DNA of 61,541 nucleotides from Cyclospora cayetanensis (taxonomy: Eukaryota > Apicomplexa > Conoidasida > Eucoccidiorida > Eimeriidae): assembly GCF_002999335.1 (NCBI RefSeq), contig NW_020312157.1:1-61541 (forward strand). The letters are read 5' to 3'. Below are positions 25,301 through 36,900 of the stretch, in pieces (position 1 is the first letter of the stretch; each line of letters opens with the position of its first letter). Made by a program: the position numbers and the translations under genes. Below the pieces are notes generated by a model. That model saw only the letters and a program-made list of their open reading frames with translations, searched no databases and was not told the DNA's origin.

Positions 25301-25960
25301 GTTGGCTGTGGTATACCTTCAGACGTAACAAAGTGGACCAGATGACGACCGGAAGAACATGCCAGCCGCCAGATATCCCGGAGGATTTGCGAGTCCCTCA
25401 CAAATCAGTGCGCTCTCTTTCTGTGTTGATATTTTAAAATTTGGAGGTGCCATAGATCTATCAGCATCGATATGCTGAAAGGTTTGTTAGCTTATTAAAT
25501 TGGTCACGGATTCCAACGATCAAACTAGTGACTCTTGTAGTCCCAGAGAGCTCAGGACATGTTGGAACCTAGAGCCTTTTAGCGCTGAGGACACAATAGA
25601 TTAGAGGTTTTAGTAAAATGGACTGGGGGACGCTAATTTCATGGTTGATGGAGGAGACTCTCGGGGTTTTATTGCATCTACTAAAACATCCGCTTGTATT
25701 TGGATGACAATGCCAGTCTCCAGGAACGCAATTCCTCGTACATCTTGATGATTGTTCTTCCTCAGGGCCTACTCTGCCTGGCGTAGCTACCTTTACTAGC
25801 GACAGAAGCTTCCTGTAACTACTGCTGATGTGCTCTCCACATTAAGGTCGCTACACAGGCACGCCCTTCTGTGTTGCCTATGCATTCCTTTGATGCCTGT
25901 TTTCGAGGTCTGGAAATAGACTATGCTGCGTGCATCGGCTGTATTAAAAATTCATGCAGA
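22340..25960 (+). mobile_element. Degraded Ty3/gypsy LTR-retrotransposon, relic 2
   Basis: Plus-strand pieces are in pol order. At 22,346-22,675 is the protease region, with HDVTLGMPG matching the DVILGM end of gypsy aspartic proteases. At 23,230-23,820 is scrambled reverse-transcriptase text. At 23,885-24,260 is RNase H: VVTTDASD, EQEAYAERWGVK, then VDHQSFNAL, and HWTGRLLQFDFPVMYIKG as in RW...LQ.FDF.I.Y.PG. At 24,390-24,600 is the DGLLW segment leading into integrase. A 3' block at 25,870-25,950 matches relic 1 at 9,480-9,400 (RYLELDYAARTGCI versus RGLEIDYAACIGCI). Protease-to-3'-block spacing is about 3.4 kb, against about 3.3 kb in relic 1. Many stops make it inactive. Confidence 0.8.
22346..22675 (+). 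pseudogene. Gypsy protease-region fragment
   Basis: A 109-codon frame. Its KLPVHSLAQSL and LANKRPNEML segments match minus-strand 12,886-12,607 (NLPVHSLVQPL, FANKRPSARI), and its VHHDVTLGM matches the C-terminal part of retropepsin-like gypsy proteases. The catalytic DTG could not be located. Confidence 0.6.
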
Positions 25961-26369
25961 TATTCTTTAATGTGGCACGGTGGCAATAGTATGCGTATGG
26001 ATTCCTGTAGCACTACGGCTACAGCGAGCCAGCAAGCCACCGCAATAGTATCGGGCTGATCGCTCGTGCCTTGTAGGCTAGTGTCTGTGCCTTCCCGTCG
26101 ATTTTACTTTGCTGGTTTATGCGCAATTCGTTTTGCTCAGTTGCAATGCTTTCGGATTTCTGCTTGCTTCTGGAGTGGAAGCAGGGCAGGAACTCCTCTA
26201 TCCTGCGCCCAGCTGATTTTTACGGAGAGGCACAAAACACGAGATCGTGTGTTTGAAGTTCAGGAAGGATTAGGGGGCTGAGCTACAAGTAAACACTTTT
26301 TGCTACATTAATTAGGTGTTACTAGAAATCGGAAGAGGGTGGGCTGAGTGAGGCTTTTGCTCGTAGACT
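25961..26369. other. Spacer between gypsy relic 2 and the facing repeats
   Basis: No coding evidence. It may include the 3' end or LTR of relic 2. Confidence 0.4.
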
Positions 26370-26750
26370 TCATGTGTTCCAGAGCACTCCTAGCGGGATA
26401 CAACACTCCGCAGTGCTGTGTGCGTGCGCGCTAGATGCAGTGTGCAGGAAGCTACGAATGTTCCGAGTGTTTTGAGGCCTAAACAGCGTGCATCCTAGCT
26501 GCCTCTTATCCCTCATATCGGGGCCTCTGAGAGGGGCGGACAGGGAAAGGCGGGGTCTCATTGGGAATCCCCTCAGTAGCTTTGTACTATGTTTGCATTG
26601 GAGTAAGGTGTCACCTAACCCAAACCTTACGCAAAGTGTTATAATCGGCTTGCAAGCAGACATCTACCGCCCCGTCAGGCGTTGCGCCTTCTTTAGCAGT
26701 CATCCAAGCAGTTTACACTCTCACACTGTAACGAAATATTATTAAGTTAT
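26370..26750 (-). repeat. Dispersed ~400 bp repeat, copy 2 of 4 (inverted)
   Basis: Read on the minus strand it follows the same order of landmarks as 545-960: GGTGACACC, ATGCAAAC, then CGCCTTTCCCTG, GATATGAGGG, and a GTTGTATCCCGCTAG block matching TTGTATCTAGCTAA. Copy 3 lies about 85 bp away in the opposite orientation. Confidence 0.6.
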
Positions 26751-26834
26751 GTAGTTACCTACAACTTGGTCAATATCTGACACCTGTTGAGAAACAATTG
26801 TGTATCCCACTGGATCTACATCCAATGGACTATT

Positions 26835-27225
26835 GGAAATCGCTGTATCGAAGCGTGCGGTGCTATCAACTGTAACGCTCGACCCAAGGACTCTAGACGA
26901 CGACACTTGATTCCATACTCAATACATACGTGATGCAGATTTGATGTGTTGTTTGCAAAAGAGTTTCTGGCTTTCTCTACCTGCACTTCTTAGTGTTTTG
27001 CAGCAGAGAAGACAGCTAGGATTTGCGTTCCTGCATCTTGTGAGCCCTCCTAGTAGCTACAGGTAGTCGCATACAGCATTCAGGGAATGTGCACACACCT
27101 TTACGGTTGATGTACAGCGCTAACAGTGTTATTCATTTAATAAGATATACAAACAGACAAAGCCGAAAAATTAATACTCCACTACTTGGGTAAACCGAAC
27201 TACAGTAGTAGAAAGCGTTGTCCTT
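26835..27225 (+). repeat. Dispersed ~400 bp repeat, copy 3 of 4
   Basis: GCGGTGCTATCAACTGTAACG here matches GCGATGCTATCAAGTCTAACG near 585-605. GACACTTGATT and GATGCAGAT follow, and the end matches at AACTACAGTAGTAGAAAGCG (27,199-27,218 region) against AACTACGACAGTAGAAAGCG near 931-950. Confidence 0.65.
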
Positions 27226-27987
27226 TACAGGTAACTAAGCCCCCTACACTATCAAGAACTGATTTATCGCATCTTGATCAGTTGATGCGCTACACAAAGC
27301 ATTCATTGGTTGATGTGATGCTGACGGAATTAAGTCAGGAACCATAACCTGGCTGATAGGCACCACTCTACCCCTCAAAGTGTCTTCAGGCTGGAATGCC
27401 GTAGTGTGGGGCTGCCCGCCACGTGCATGCATGCAAAAATAAAGGAGCACCTGAAGGGAAATGCATGCTTTAGCAGATGGTTTGCAAGTTACATGTCCAA
27501 AAGGCGAAATTCTTCGCCGGTACTTGCTCAGCTTATGCTAGACGTTTGCCTCGCCATCTAGCCCTCCATTGTGGAAAAATTAGTTTGCGTAGTCAATGTA
27601 GGTGGAGGATTTGGTCTTGGTGGGCATCTTTGGTTTCTTCAATTATATTCTGCTGTATGCTATTGTCCTGGTGCGGATTTTTGAGTATTCCATGTGTATC
27701 TCATCTTCTGATTCGCTAATTGAAGAAGGTAATTATGCACATTGTAACTCCCCGCCACAACTGCATCCACAAAGGTCCATCGGTACGCGATGCCTGGAGG
27801 TCTCAGAGGTCCCTTAGCCCCAAGCACAAAGAAATACCCTCTTTACAAGTGCAAATCTTTTGTTGAGTGTGGTTCTTAACAGCACATAGCCACTGGTTCT
27901 GGTTCAGATATACTATGTTTCCGACCAATTTTGACGCAAGTATTGTCTGCTTTCCCCGTCCCCCTTTGTGTTCTCAGTTTATGCCCG
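27226..27987. other. Upstream flank of the long composite gene
   Basis: No gene recognised. It probably holds the promoter and 5' UTR of the gene starting near 27,988. A pyrimidine-rich TTTGTGTTCTCAG just before the start could be a splice acceptor, so a further 5' exon is possible. Confidence 0.4.
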
Positions 27988-30900
27988 ATGACCCGCCGAA
28001 AGGCATCAATCCCTTCATCCTACAATTACATGTCTGAGCTGAGTGGTTCGTCCATTTCTCTCGCTGCTTCTAATCCCCGGGTACCTCAAAATTCAGTAGT
28101 ATTAAAGACCGAGACAGTGGAAGCCCTGGTGTCCTGGGGTATCCTTTCCTCCTCCGCATTACGTAGACTACCTGCAAATGGCGTGGCCATTCTCAACGAG
28201 CCACGCAGTCTTCATCTCCGCAGCGGAATAGGAATAGCTGAAGTGCTCACCATCGCTTTAGAACAGCGTGGCATCGACCAGCTCCCTAGCACGGAGGGCC
28301 TGTCACAAGAGACAAACCTAGAGGACTTTACCAAAAATTGGAAACATCTCTGGCCCTACATTGGAGCTCTAGGTATATGGGTCGGAGATATGTGGAGTAA
28401 GGCCCTGGAGCGGGGAGATGCTGAGGCTGTAGGGAGACTACTTGATCTCATAACTGAGAGACAAACGGGTTTCTACCAAAATACACTGGTACAAACTAAT
28501 GGAGCACTTCCAGAGGGATCAGACAAACCTGCTGCTACTGCTATGGTGCCAACTGTCGCAAAGTTGGCTGCGAGTCCTGATACCGAGCGATCTCATGCTA
28601 CTAGTGCACATGCAAGCGCAGCACCAGTAGCAGCAAAGGAATATATTGAAGGCTGCGGCAATAGCGGATGCACAGGGACTTCTGTTCCATGCCAGGTTGA
28701 CGGATGTGGCAAACTAGCTTCTCTCTTATTATCTGTCCCCAGTGCTGTTGAGCAAACTGCTGCCCCTTGCCATCTTGCATCCGTAGTAGAAGGAATTCCA
28801 TTTAATTCAGGCCATTGTGGTTCCCGGCCATCTGCAGCTACCTCTTGTCAACCCCAGTATGGAGCAGCACCTTGTTCACACAACGAACACGTGCAGGTGC
28901 AACTGGGGGAGTACAACAACCACAGAAGAGTAACCCGAGAGTCGTTCTCCAGAGAAAAGCTGTCCTTGACCTCCTTGAATAAGCAGCAGGTTGCTGTGAA
29001 TGCAGTCACAGAAACTGCGCCCGCCGGAGTAGTAATAACAGCGAATGACTCCGCTACGGTTGACAGATTTCCAGCAATACCAACAACAAGATTCCCCAGG
29101 ATGACGACAGAATTACCAGCTGCAATGACTGGTAATGCCTCCTCAGAACAAGCGCAATGTCAGAGTGAGTTTGCATTTTTGTTTTGTCCGTCAAACGACT
29201 TTTTCTCTGCCTCTGTTAGAAAGCTAGCAGGTATATCATTATCCTGGCTAGGTCTCAGATCGTGAACCCCCGCATCAGAAATACCGAGGCGAGTGCACTG
29301 AGTAATAGTGTCGCTACTGTTGCACGCCATATTTTAATGGATAGCTTATACTTTGCACTCCACTATGCACCCTTCAAACACAGATACACCCTTGGGTGCT
29401 TGTTTCTGCATTCTGCATCTCGTCAGCTGCAGCTGATTTATCTGGAGGAATCCCAGGTCTACTGATTTCGGACAAAAAATTTCTTGAGTTCAAACACGGC
29501 CTCGATAATTGTGACGGTTGCGACCTGCTCTCTCAATATCTGACGCACTCTATACTACAGCCACTGCAGCACAGCAGCAGCTTAGGACTGCTCGCTGATG
29601 ACATCTGCAGTAAACACACATCTCCACCGCATCAGTTTTTCTCTGCCGTTGAGTGCGTGGCCTCAGAGGCACCTCTGCGTGTAGCCAGCGATTTGCTCTT
29701 GCTGCAGCAACAGCGAATCGAACAGTTGGACCAGCACACGAACGAATCAGGAGGAGAACTAGATGAGACACAGCAATGTAATCAGCAGGCAGATCAACAG
29801 AGGGAAGCACAGAATACACAGGAGAGCTTGCGCAAAGCGCATAATACTGAATCAGTTGCTCATCAGGTCCCGTCTCTCATCCAAAGCCCAAGCACTTTAA
29901 AAATGCACTTAGATGGGGGCGCACCTGATTGCTTGAGCCAAATACAGATCCATGAATGCACGGCAGGTCACAACAGTGATTTGGAGGAGATATATAAGCT
30001 TAAAACATCCAATACCACGCTTCAAATGGGACATCGACCAGAGCAGGATAATTCGGAAAAGCCCGGTGAGATGCAGCAAGATCAACACCAGCAGGTGGAC
30101 GCGGGAGTGCTGGAACCCAGGCAACAGCAAGCGACAGTATCCCACGTAGCGTCACCACAGGTTGATTACACATGTGCGGCAGCAACACCTGAGAACAAGG
30201 AAGCATCAGCACTTTCAGCAGCCGCGCTCAGCTCGGTGGCGAATTTGGGGTCAATTCAAGGACAAAAAGCTACCACAAATTTTAAATCCAGCACGCCCTC
30301 ACGGCGCCGTACCAGCAGTATATTTCTACCTTTTACTGAAGAATGTGATCATTCGCTAAATGCGTCATCCTTGGATACCCTTGAAAAGTTTCCACAACAG
30401 CAGCAAAAGCTTCAAAGCCAACTGCAAGAGCTTCGACAACAGCCAACGCAGCAGGAGCTGCAGAGGAGGAGTGACAAGGAAGTTCACGAGACTCACAGGT
30501 GGTGTCATCAGGACAACATTGAGGAGCTTTTGCTCGAGTCCCTAAAGAGATGCTACGGATGCAGTAGGCGCGTCAGCATCCGCATTGTGCAAAAGAAGGG
30601 CCAGCTGCTGGAGGCTCTCTTTGCTGCCGAGGGCCCACAGGCTGCAGTAGAGCACATCTGGGAATGGACTGATGACATCAAAGAGGCAGCACCAGATGCT
30701 GCTCGGCGGCTGGAGAAGGAGCCTAAAAAGCTTCCTGTTGTCCTTCAAATTTTTTATAATGGCAAGCGGATGTAGTGGCTGCCTCACTGACTCTACGTGT
30801 CTTTTTTATTGTTTATTTACAAATAAGGCATAAACCTTCAGTTTATGCCTTATTAGTTGTAGCACCTGGGGTTGGAGCGGCGATTTCATGCAGTGAGTAT

Positions 30901-33900
30901 TGCTGTTCCAACATTCTTCTTAAGAGCCTCTGGGACTATGTCATAGTGACACCTGCAAGCTGCTGTGTGCAGGAGCAGCTTACTTGCATTCCCAAGGGCA
31001 TTTGCAGGAGGCTGCCGTGGTACTCGAAGCCCTATCCAGACTACTGCGGCAGCTGCCTGGAAAATGCATCCCTCTGAAGCAACAGCTCCTTGAGCATCTA
31101 CGACGGTCAGCAGCTATGGATACCTTAGCTCATATGGCAAGCGCAGCCGCAGATACTGAGGCGTATATACATTCGTTTGCTGCCGTGAGGCTGCTCGCAG
31201 CAATAGGTGATACTATACTCCAATGGACCAGTGCTGATCCTCCAGCTCTTCGAGCAGGGGGCCTCCTCAGGCAGGTCGTCGGCTCCGACCCCACGTATTT
31301 CCTGTTATCTAGGCTGGTGCTACAGCAGCAGCTTCAAAGACAGCACCAGGGCCTGCATGAAGAAAAGTCTCAGCAAGAATGTGATAAACTTAGGCAAGAG
31401 CACTGGGAAGAAACGGGCACGTTGCCGTTTGATGTTGTGGAGTCAATGGCTGCGGAGGCCTGCAGTACGGTGAGAGCACCGAGTCTTTGTGCCCATACGA
31501 ATGCTGGTTCATCTCCGCTAACATTCAAAAAAATAAGTATTTTCCTTTCATGCTATAATGTGAAGCCTCCGTTTTACGTGAAACCTTTTCGTGGCTGTTC
31601 ACCCGTACCAAGCCTGGCGCACGGTCTGCCTTCCACACTCGACCGAAACTGCTTATATCGGTACACAAACGCCTACCAATTCTGCTGCTCACCTACCGCT
31701 TCAGTTGGTGCAGCAGCAGACGACCCTCCACAGCCGGGTCTCCGCCTTGCTCTTGCTGGGAACCCTCAGCCACTCCTGCAGCAGTGCACTCTTCCCTAAA
31801 GACAATGCTCCTTTATCACTTCTACAGCATACCCTGAGATGCTTACGGGTCGTCGCAGCGGACCGGTAGATACCAAGAAGCCCATCCCTATAATTATTTC
31901 TGCTACGAACACTGGCTCTACGTGCATACTGACTCCACACGCTACGTACTAGAGACTATTTTGAACTTAGACTATGCGGTACAATACATTAGCATCTACA
32001 ATACACTCTCAGGAACAGCATGTTTAGTTAGACTATTTTGCCTTTCGCTCTGTACCAGTACATCGTAATAGAGCTAGACACATTTGTGACTATGTTTGTT
32101 GTATTGAAGGCAAGGTCCAATCTCCACAGCAGCAGCACAGGCCCTTTATGAGATGATTTCCGTCGCTGCAGAAAGGGGCTGCAGAGTGATTGCTTCAGCG
32201 ATACTGAGTGACGATGTCCTCCTGGAGACCTTACTCCCTGCTGCTGCACACTGTACCGCAGCAGAAACGGGTGTATGTGCACTCCCTGTTGCTAGCGTCA
32301 TAGCTTTAGCCACCACAAACTGTACTGGGAGGGCTATGGAGAGTAGGTCTCCCCTGGAAGTACCCTTGTGTACTTGCTTTAAGCATAGCTTTAATTCCTC
32401 CTCTCCTTTACCAATGGCCTTCCTAATAAATTCCTAATACATATTGGCCTGTTACAGATTTCCACTGTGCCTTGCCTCTATTAACACCAGTGCTCATGTT
32501 AACATGCCCGTCTCTAGTTTTGTCCGTTTCTCAATGCTTGTGTCAAAGACGCTGTTCCATTCTTTCCTTCGTAAGCAGTGTGTTGTTCGTTTCTATTTTT
32601 TTGTATCAAAGTGTGTTCCTTTGCGATGATATTTGATATCAGTCCACATCGGTGGTTTCATTTGCGCTGCCGTTGCCAGCACTTACATGGTCATTTGTCT
32701 CGCAGTAGTAGCTCTAGCAGAAGCCGTACCAGCAGTGACGGAAGCACTAGAAGCACCCTAACTTTGCTGTGCTTACATCTTCAGCAAGGTGCCTTTTTTC
32801 GTTCACGGAGAAACTGCTCGGTTCCATCCACACATTTGGCCCCGACGAGGCTCGCCTTTGCACAGCGTTCATTCTGCACCCCAAGTGAGAGGGCCTTTCA
32901 TAAGCGCTTTTCTCCTGTGGTGGTTCTGTATCTTTAGTGCTGCTGTTGCGCTTGATGGCACTGCTACTAAGGCTGCTGGTGCTAAAAAGTCCATTTAGTT
33001 TTTAATATGCCAGTCGTTTGCTGCCTACGCCGCTCAGTTCCAGTGTCAAGTCTACATGCTCGCTACTCTCCGCTTTAGCCTCGGTAACTTAACAACATTG
33101 GCGGAGCTGGGCGCCACTATGAACGTGTCATCCACCAGTGGCCCTCCAACTGCACCAATGGTACCAACAGAAGCAAACCCAGAAGTAGAATTGCATATCA
33201 GATGCTTGTCCATTACCCTCGACACTGTTACTGCAGGTTCACATACGGCGGGTCCCTGTTGATGTCACAATACTCTCCGGCTTGCTGATTAGTTGCTGGC
33301 AGAAATGTGGGCTCAGTAAGCTGCTCAAACAAATGACAGAGAAGCTGCTTATGGAAGATCGACTGCAAAAAGTGTCATCAACAGGGACGGGAAGCTCGTC
33401 AGTAACCAAGGGAAAGGATTGTCTTGCAGAAAGTCTTATAGTCATTCTCAGTGAACCGGATAGGCCCCTTCTTGATGCCAAAACACAGAAAGAGTTGCTG
33501 AACCTTTGCGAGGGCTGCATGCGGTGCGCATTTCTTTGCACATACCGGGATTTGTCACTTGTGCTTTGAGTCTAGGAGTTGAGCTGCACCCTGTAGTACG
33601 TAGGCATAAGGGCCAATGATTCAAGAGTACAACAGCAACACGGCCCATAGGCAACCAAATGGATATAAGAGAAATGCATTCTTAGGTAAGCACCTCGCTC
33701 TTCACGGTGCTGTGGGCCTCAGAAAAGATCTAACAGAAGCAGCTTCACGCTTTAGCACACCCACCAACATTGGAGCGACCGCAGCCTATCAGAGTCTGCC
33801 CTCTGATACAGAGAGGCCTCTACAGAGTTTGCAGCCTCGCTCGACAGCACTAGCAGTACTTTTAGATGAGGGACAGCGGTATACAGCGGACGGAAAGGAC

Positions 33901-36900
33901 ATGGAGGCAGGCAGCAGTGTGCAGTGGCTTGAAGAAACCGGTTCAAGTGCCACTTCCTCTTGTTCCAGCATAGCTACCAGCAGCATGAAGCCTGCTGGTT
34001 CATTTTCTATGCAGCAGCAAGGACAGCCAGCGCGAATAGCAAAAGCAGCCATGGACTCAAGCGAAAACCAAAATCCAGCAAAGGTATCACCATCCTTTTG
34101 TTCTCTTACCCAGCGATGATCTTAGAGCATACTTGAGATAGCTGCTAGAAGCTGCGCCCTACAGAGATCTCTACAGAGCTGTGTCTTTCAGGAAGGGGCT
34201 TTCCGTGGACGCCACCACCCCGGCATTGTCTACTGCAGCCTCTCTGCTACGCTGAACGCACCCTCAGAAGGCTCGAAGGAAGCTAATCTACGAGGAGCGG
34301 CACCTCCAGCAGCAAACGCAGCTGCTGAATCGCTGGAGGAAATCGAGTGCAAGCTGCTATTGCATTACTTTCGGCCAGTCCTCGTAAAACTGTTTTACTT
34401 ATTGCAGGTGGGCAGTCTTCAGCCCAAATTCCACCCGCTTACACGAACGGGGATGACCCCTTTAAAAGAGTGTTGTAAAACAACGGCAGAGGCTTTGTCA
34501 TACTGTGTGCTGCTCTCTTATTCTAGAAAGCTTCACAGCGTCCTTCTGGCGTGGACACCTTCACGGATCCTGTAAGCACGAAGGCTTAATCGCGCAAATG
34601 GCGTTATTTGAATGCATACAGGCCATACCTTATGTCTTTCTATCCTACATCCATTGCCGCGTGATGAGCCAGTGGTGCCCCTAGTTCTGCCGTTGCAGTT
34701 TTGCGAGACGGTAATTCCAAAGCCTTCAGACTTAGTATCTTGTTGCTGCAGTGTAAAGGCGAGACACTGTCTCTTACGGCACTACCGTCAATTCTGCAAG
34801 CGGTTGGAGTCCCCAGCAGCAGTAGAAACCGCGTCTTTTGCACCAACCTATGCAGAGCTCTAAAGCAACAAATTGTCAGGTCAGTACTAGGGTGGGGTCC
34901 TTGGCAAATTGTATACGACATAGGGTTTAGATGGATGTTTCTGGGCATAACCTCTAAGATAGGGAAAATGGATTAAAATATCTTTCAGTCTTTTCAGAAC
35001 GATGTAAAACTAAGTTAGGTTGCTGCATTACATAGGCTGTAGGCACATGCTATACGCTTTCTCACTTGGAGACCATTGTTACAATCTGCTGTCTCTAGGT
35101 TGGAGCCTTTTAAGCCATCTCAGCAGCTCAATGAATTAACTCTAGAAGAGTTTGAAATATTCCTCTGCCAGATTGCATTTTCAAGTACCCATGCACAGTA
35201 TTTAAACGCCGAAGAAGCAGCATATATACCATGCCTTTCTCAGAAGTTCGTCGAGTGGCAGAGTGCTGTTCTCCAAGTGAATGCACGAAAGGGGGATAAT
35301 TGATGCCATTGGCCTTCGGTTCAGTGCTGTTATATGGTTTAAGAATTGTTTTTCGGATTCCTATTGCAGTGCATTGCACCGAGCCACTTGCTCTAGTACA
35401 TCAAGGCATTTCGCTAACTCCAAAGACAGAAAGGGGAGCACAAATCTTGTCCTTGTTGCACCGCATAAAGCGGGAAGGAAGTAGGTGGCAGCACCTAATG
35501 CAGCAGCTTCATCCGCAACAGAACACATTGCAGACGTTCAGAGCTATTGGTGTAATTCAGCTAGGAGTTGGAACAAAATTTAGCGTTTACGTTTATGGTT
35601 CAAGATTTGGGACCTCTAGTGTTTAATCGGGGTCATGGGCCTGTGGTTTCAGACGTACCGGGATCTAGGACATCTTCGCTACCTCCTTTGGTACGGGCAT
35701 GCGAGGCTCGATTGGCAGCGCGGCACGCTGACATTGTCCTAGAAAGCTTTAACTGTCTCCTGAACGCCGGAGGAACACTACACAGGCTGCCGCCGGGTAC
35801 GACGAATACATAGCCACCACGTTCATAAGAGAACTTCGCAGCCATAAATACCGGGCGTACCGACCGAGCTAAGGATCAATTCTGTCCTCGCTTGTCTTTG
35901 CGTAGTTGCTCCCACCCTAGTGGACGGTCTTGCTTTTGTTGTCTAAGTTAAAAATGCGGCTGTCGTTGTTTGGCACACCCAGGCCTTATGCTCACTGAAA
36001 AGAAGGGCGAAGACGGCACAAGTGTTAAGTCCGGGTTCACTGCATGCCTTCCAATATTCAGAGTCTGCCGCTCGGTCTTCCCGCATAATTATGCAGTGCT
36101 TTCGTATTGCTCTTCGTTAACTATGCTTTAGGTTCTAGCTTGAAATCGTAAGAAGCATGCGCATACTTCTAGAAAATCTTGAAACACTTTTGCATTGGGT
36201 CATGCGTCCAGCAGTCTTGCGCTTGTCTGGGCAGAAGGGTGGTCCTCCGTCAAAGAGGGAACTCTCCTCTAGCCTCGGTAACAGCAACTGCAGCTAACGC
36301 TACCCCAGCTGCAGCAGTGCACTCCAGGATCTCACGACCGCCGTCAGTCGTCTCAGTTCTTGAAGATGCCTCCCCAGCGGCGGTTCAAAAGTGGGCAGTG
36401 GCAGAGAAAACAAGGCAGCACTGGGTAAGCTTCTTTGGTGTGTCATGCGTTTCCCGGAAGCTCATATCCATATTTGTCATGTTTGATATCACTCCCTTCT
36501 ACTTGTGTGCCTGAAAACTCCCTCTGAAACTGGGACGTTCGGTGTCACGTTTCTCACCTTACGATTCCGCTTGGTCTGTGTCCATCGCTGTCTTTATTCT
36601 CCCTTCCCTCATTGCCTTGAACTTCCTCTCGGCCTTCGTTTCGCCATTATTTTGCTTTTTCTCTGTCCACTTCCTTCGATTGCAATGCATTTTCATGCCT
36701 TCTTATCCACACTGTGGGTCAATAGCACTTGCTGTGTGGGCTCCCACCTTCCATCTATGGTGTAACCTGCCTTTATTAGACGGCAACTGATAATAATCAG
36801 GCTTAATGTGTAAGCCCCCATAAAACCCACGGATCCGGATTTGTGTTGTTGTCTTTTCAGCAAGTGAGGGAAGTCACTAGGGGTGTTGAAGAGCAGTGGC

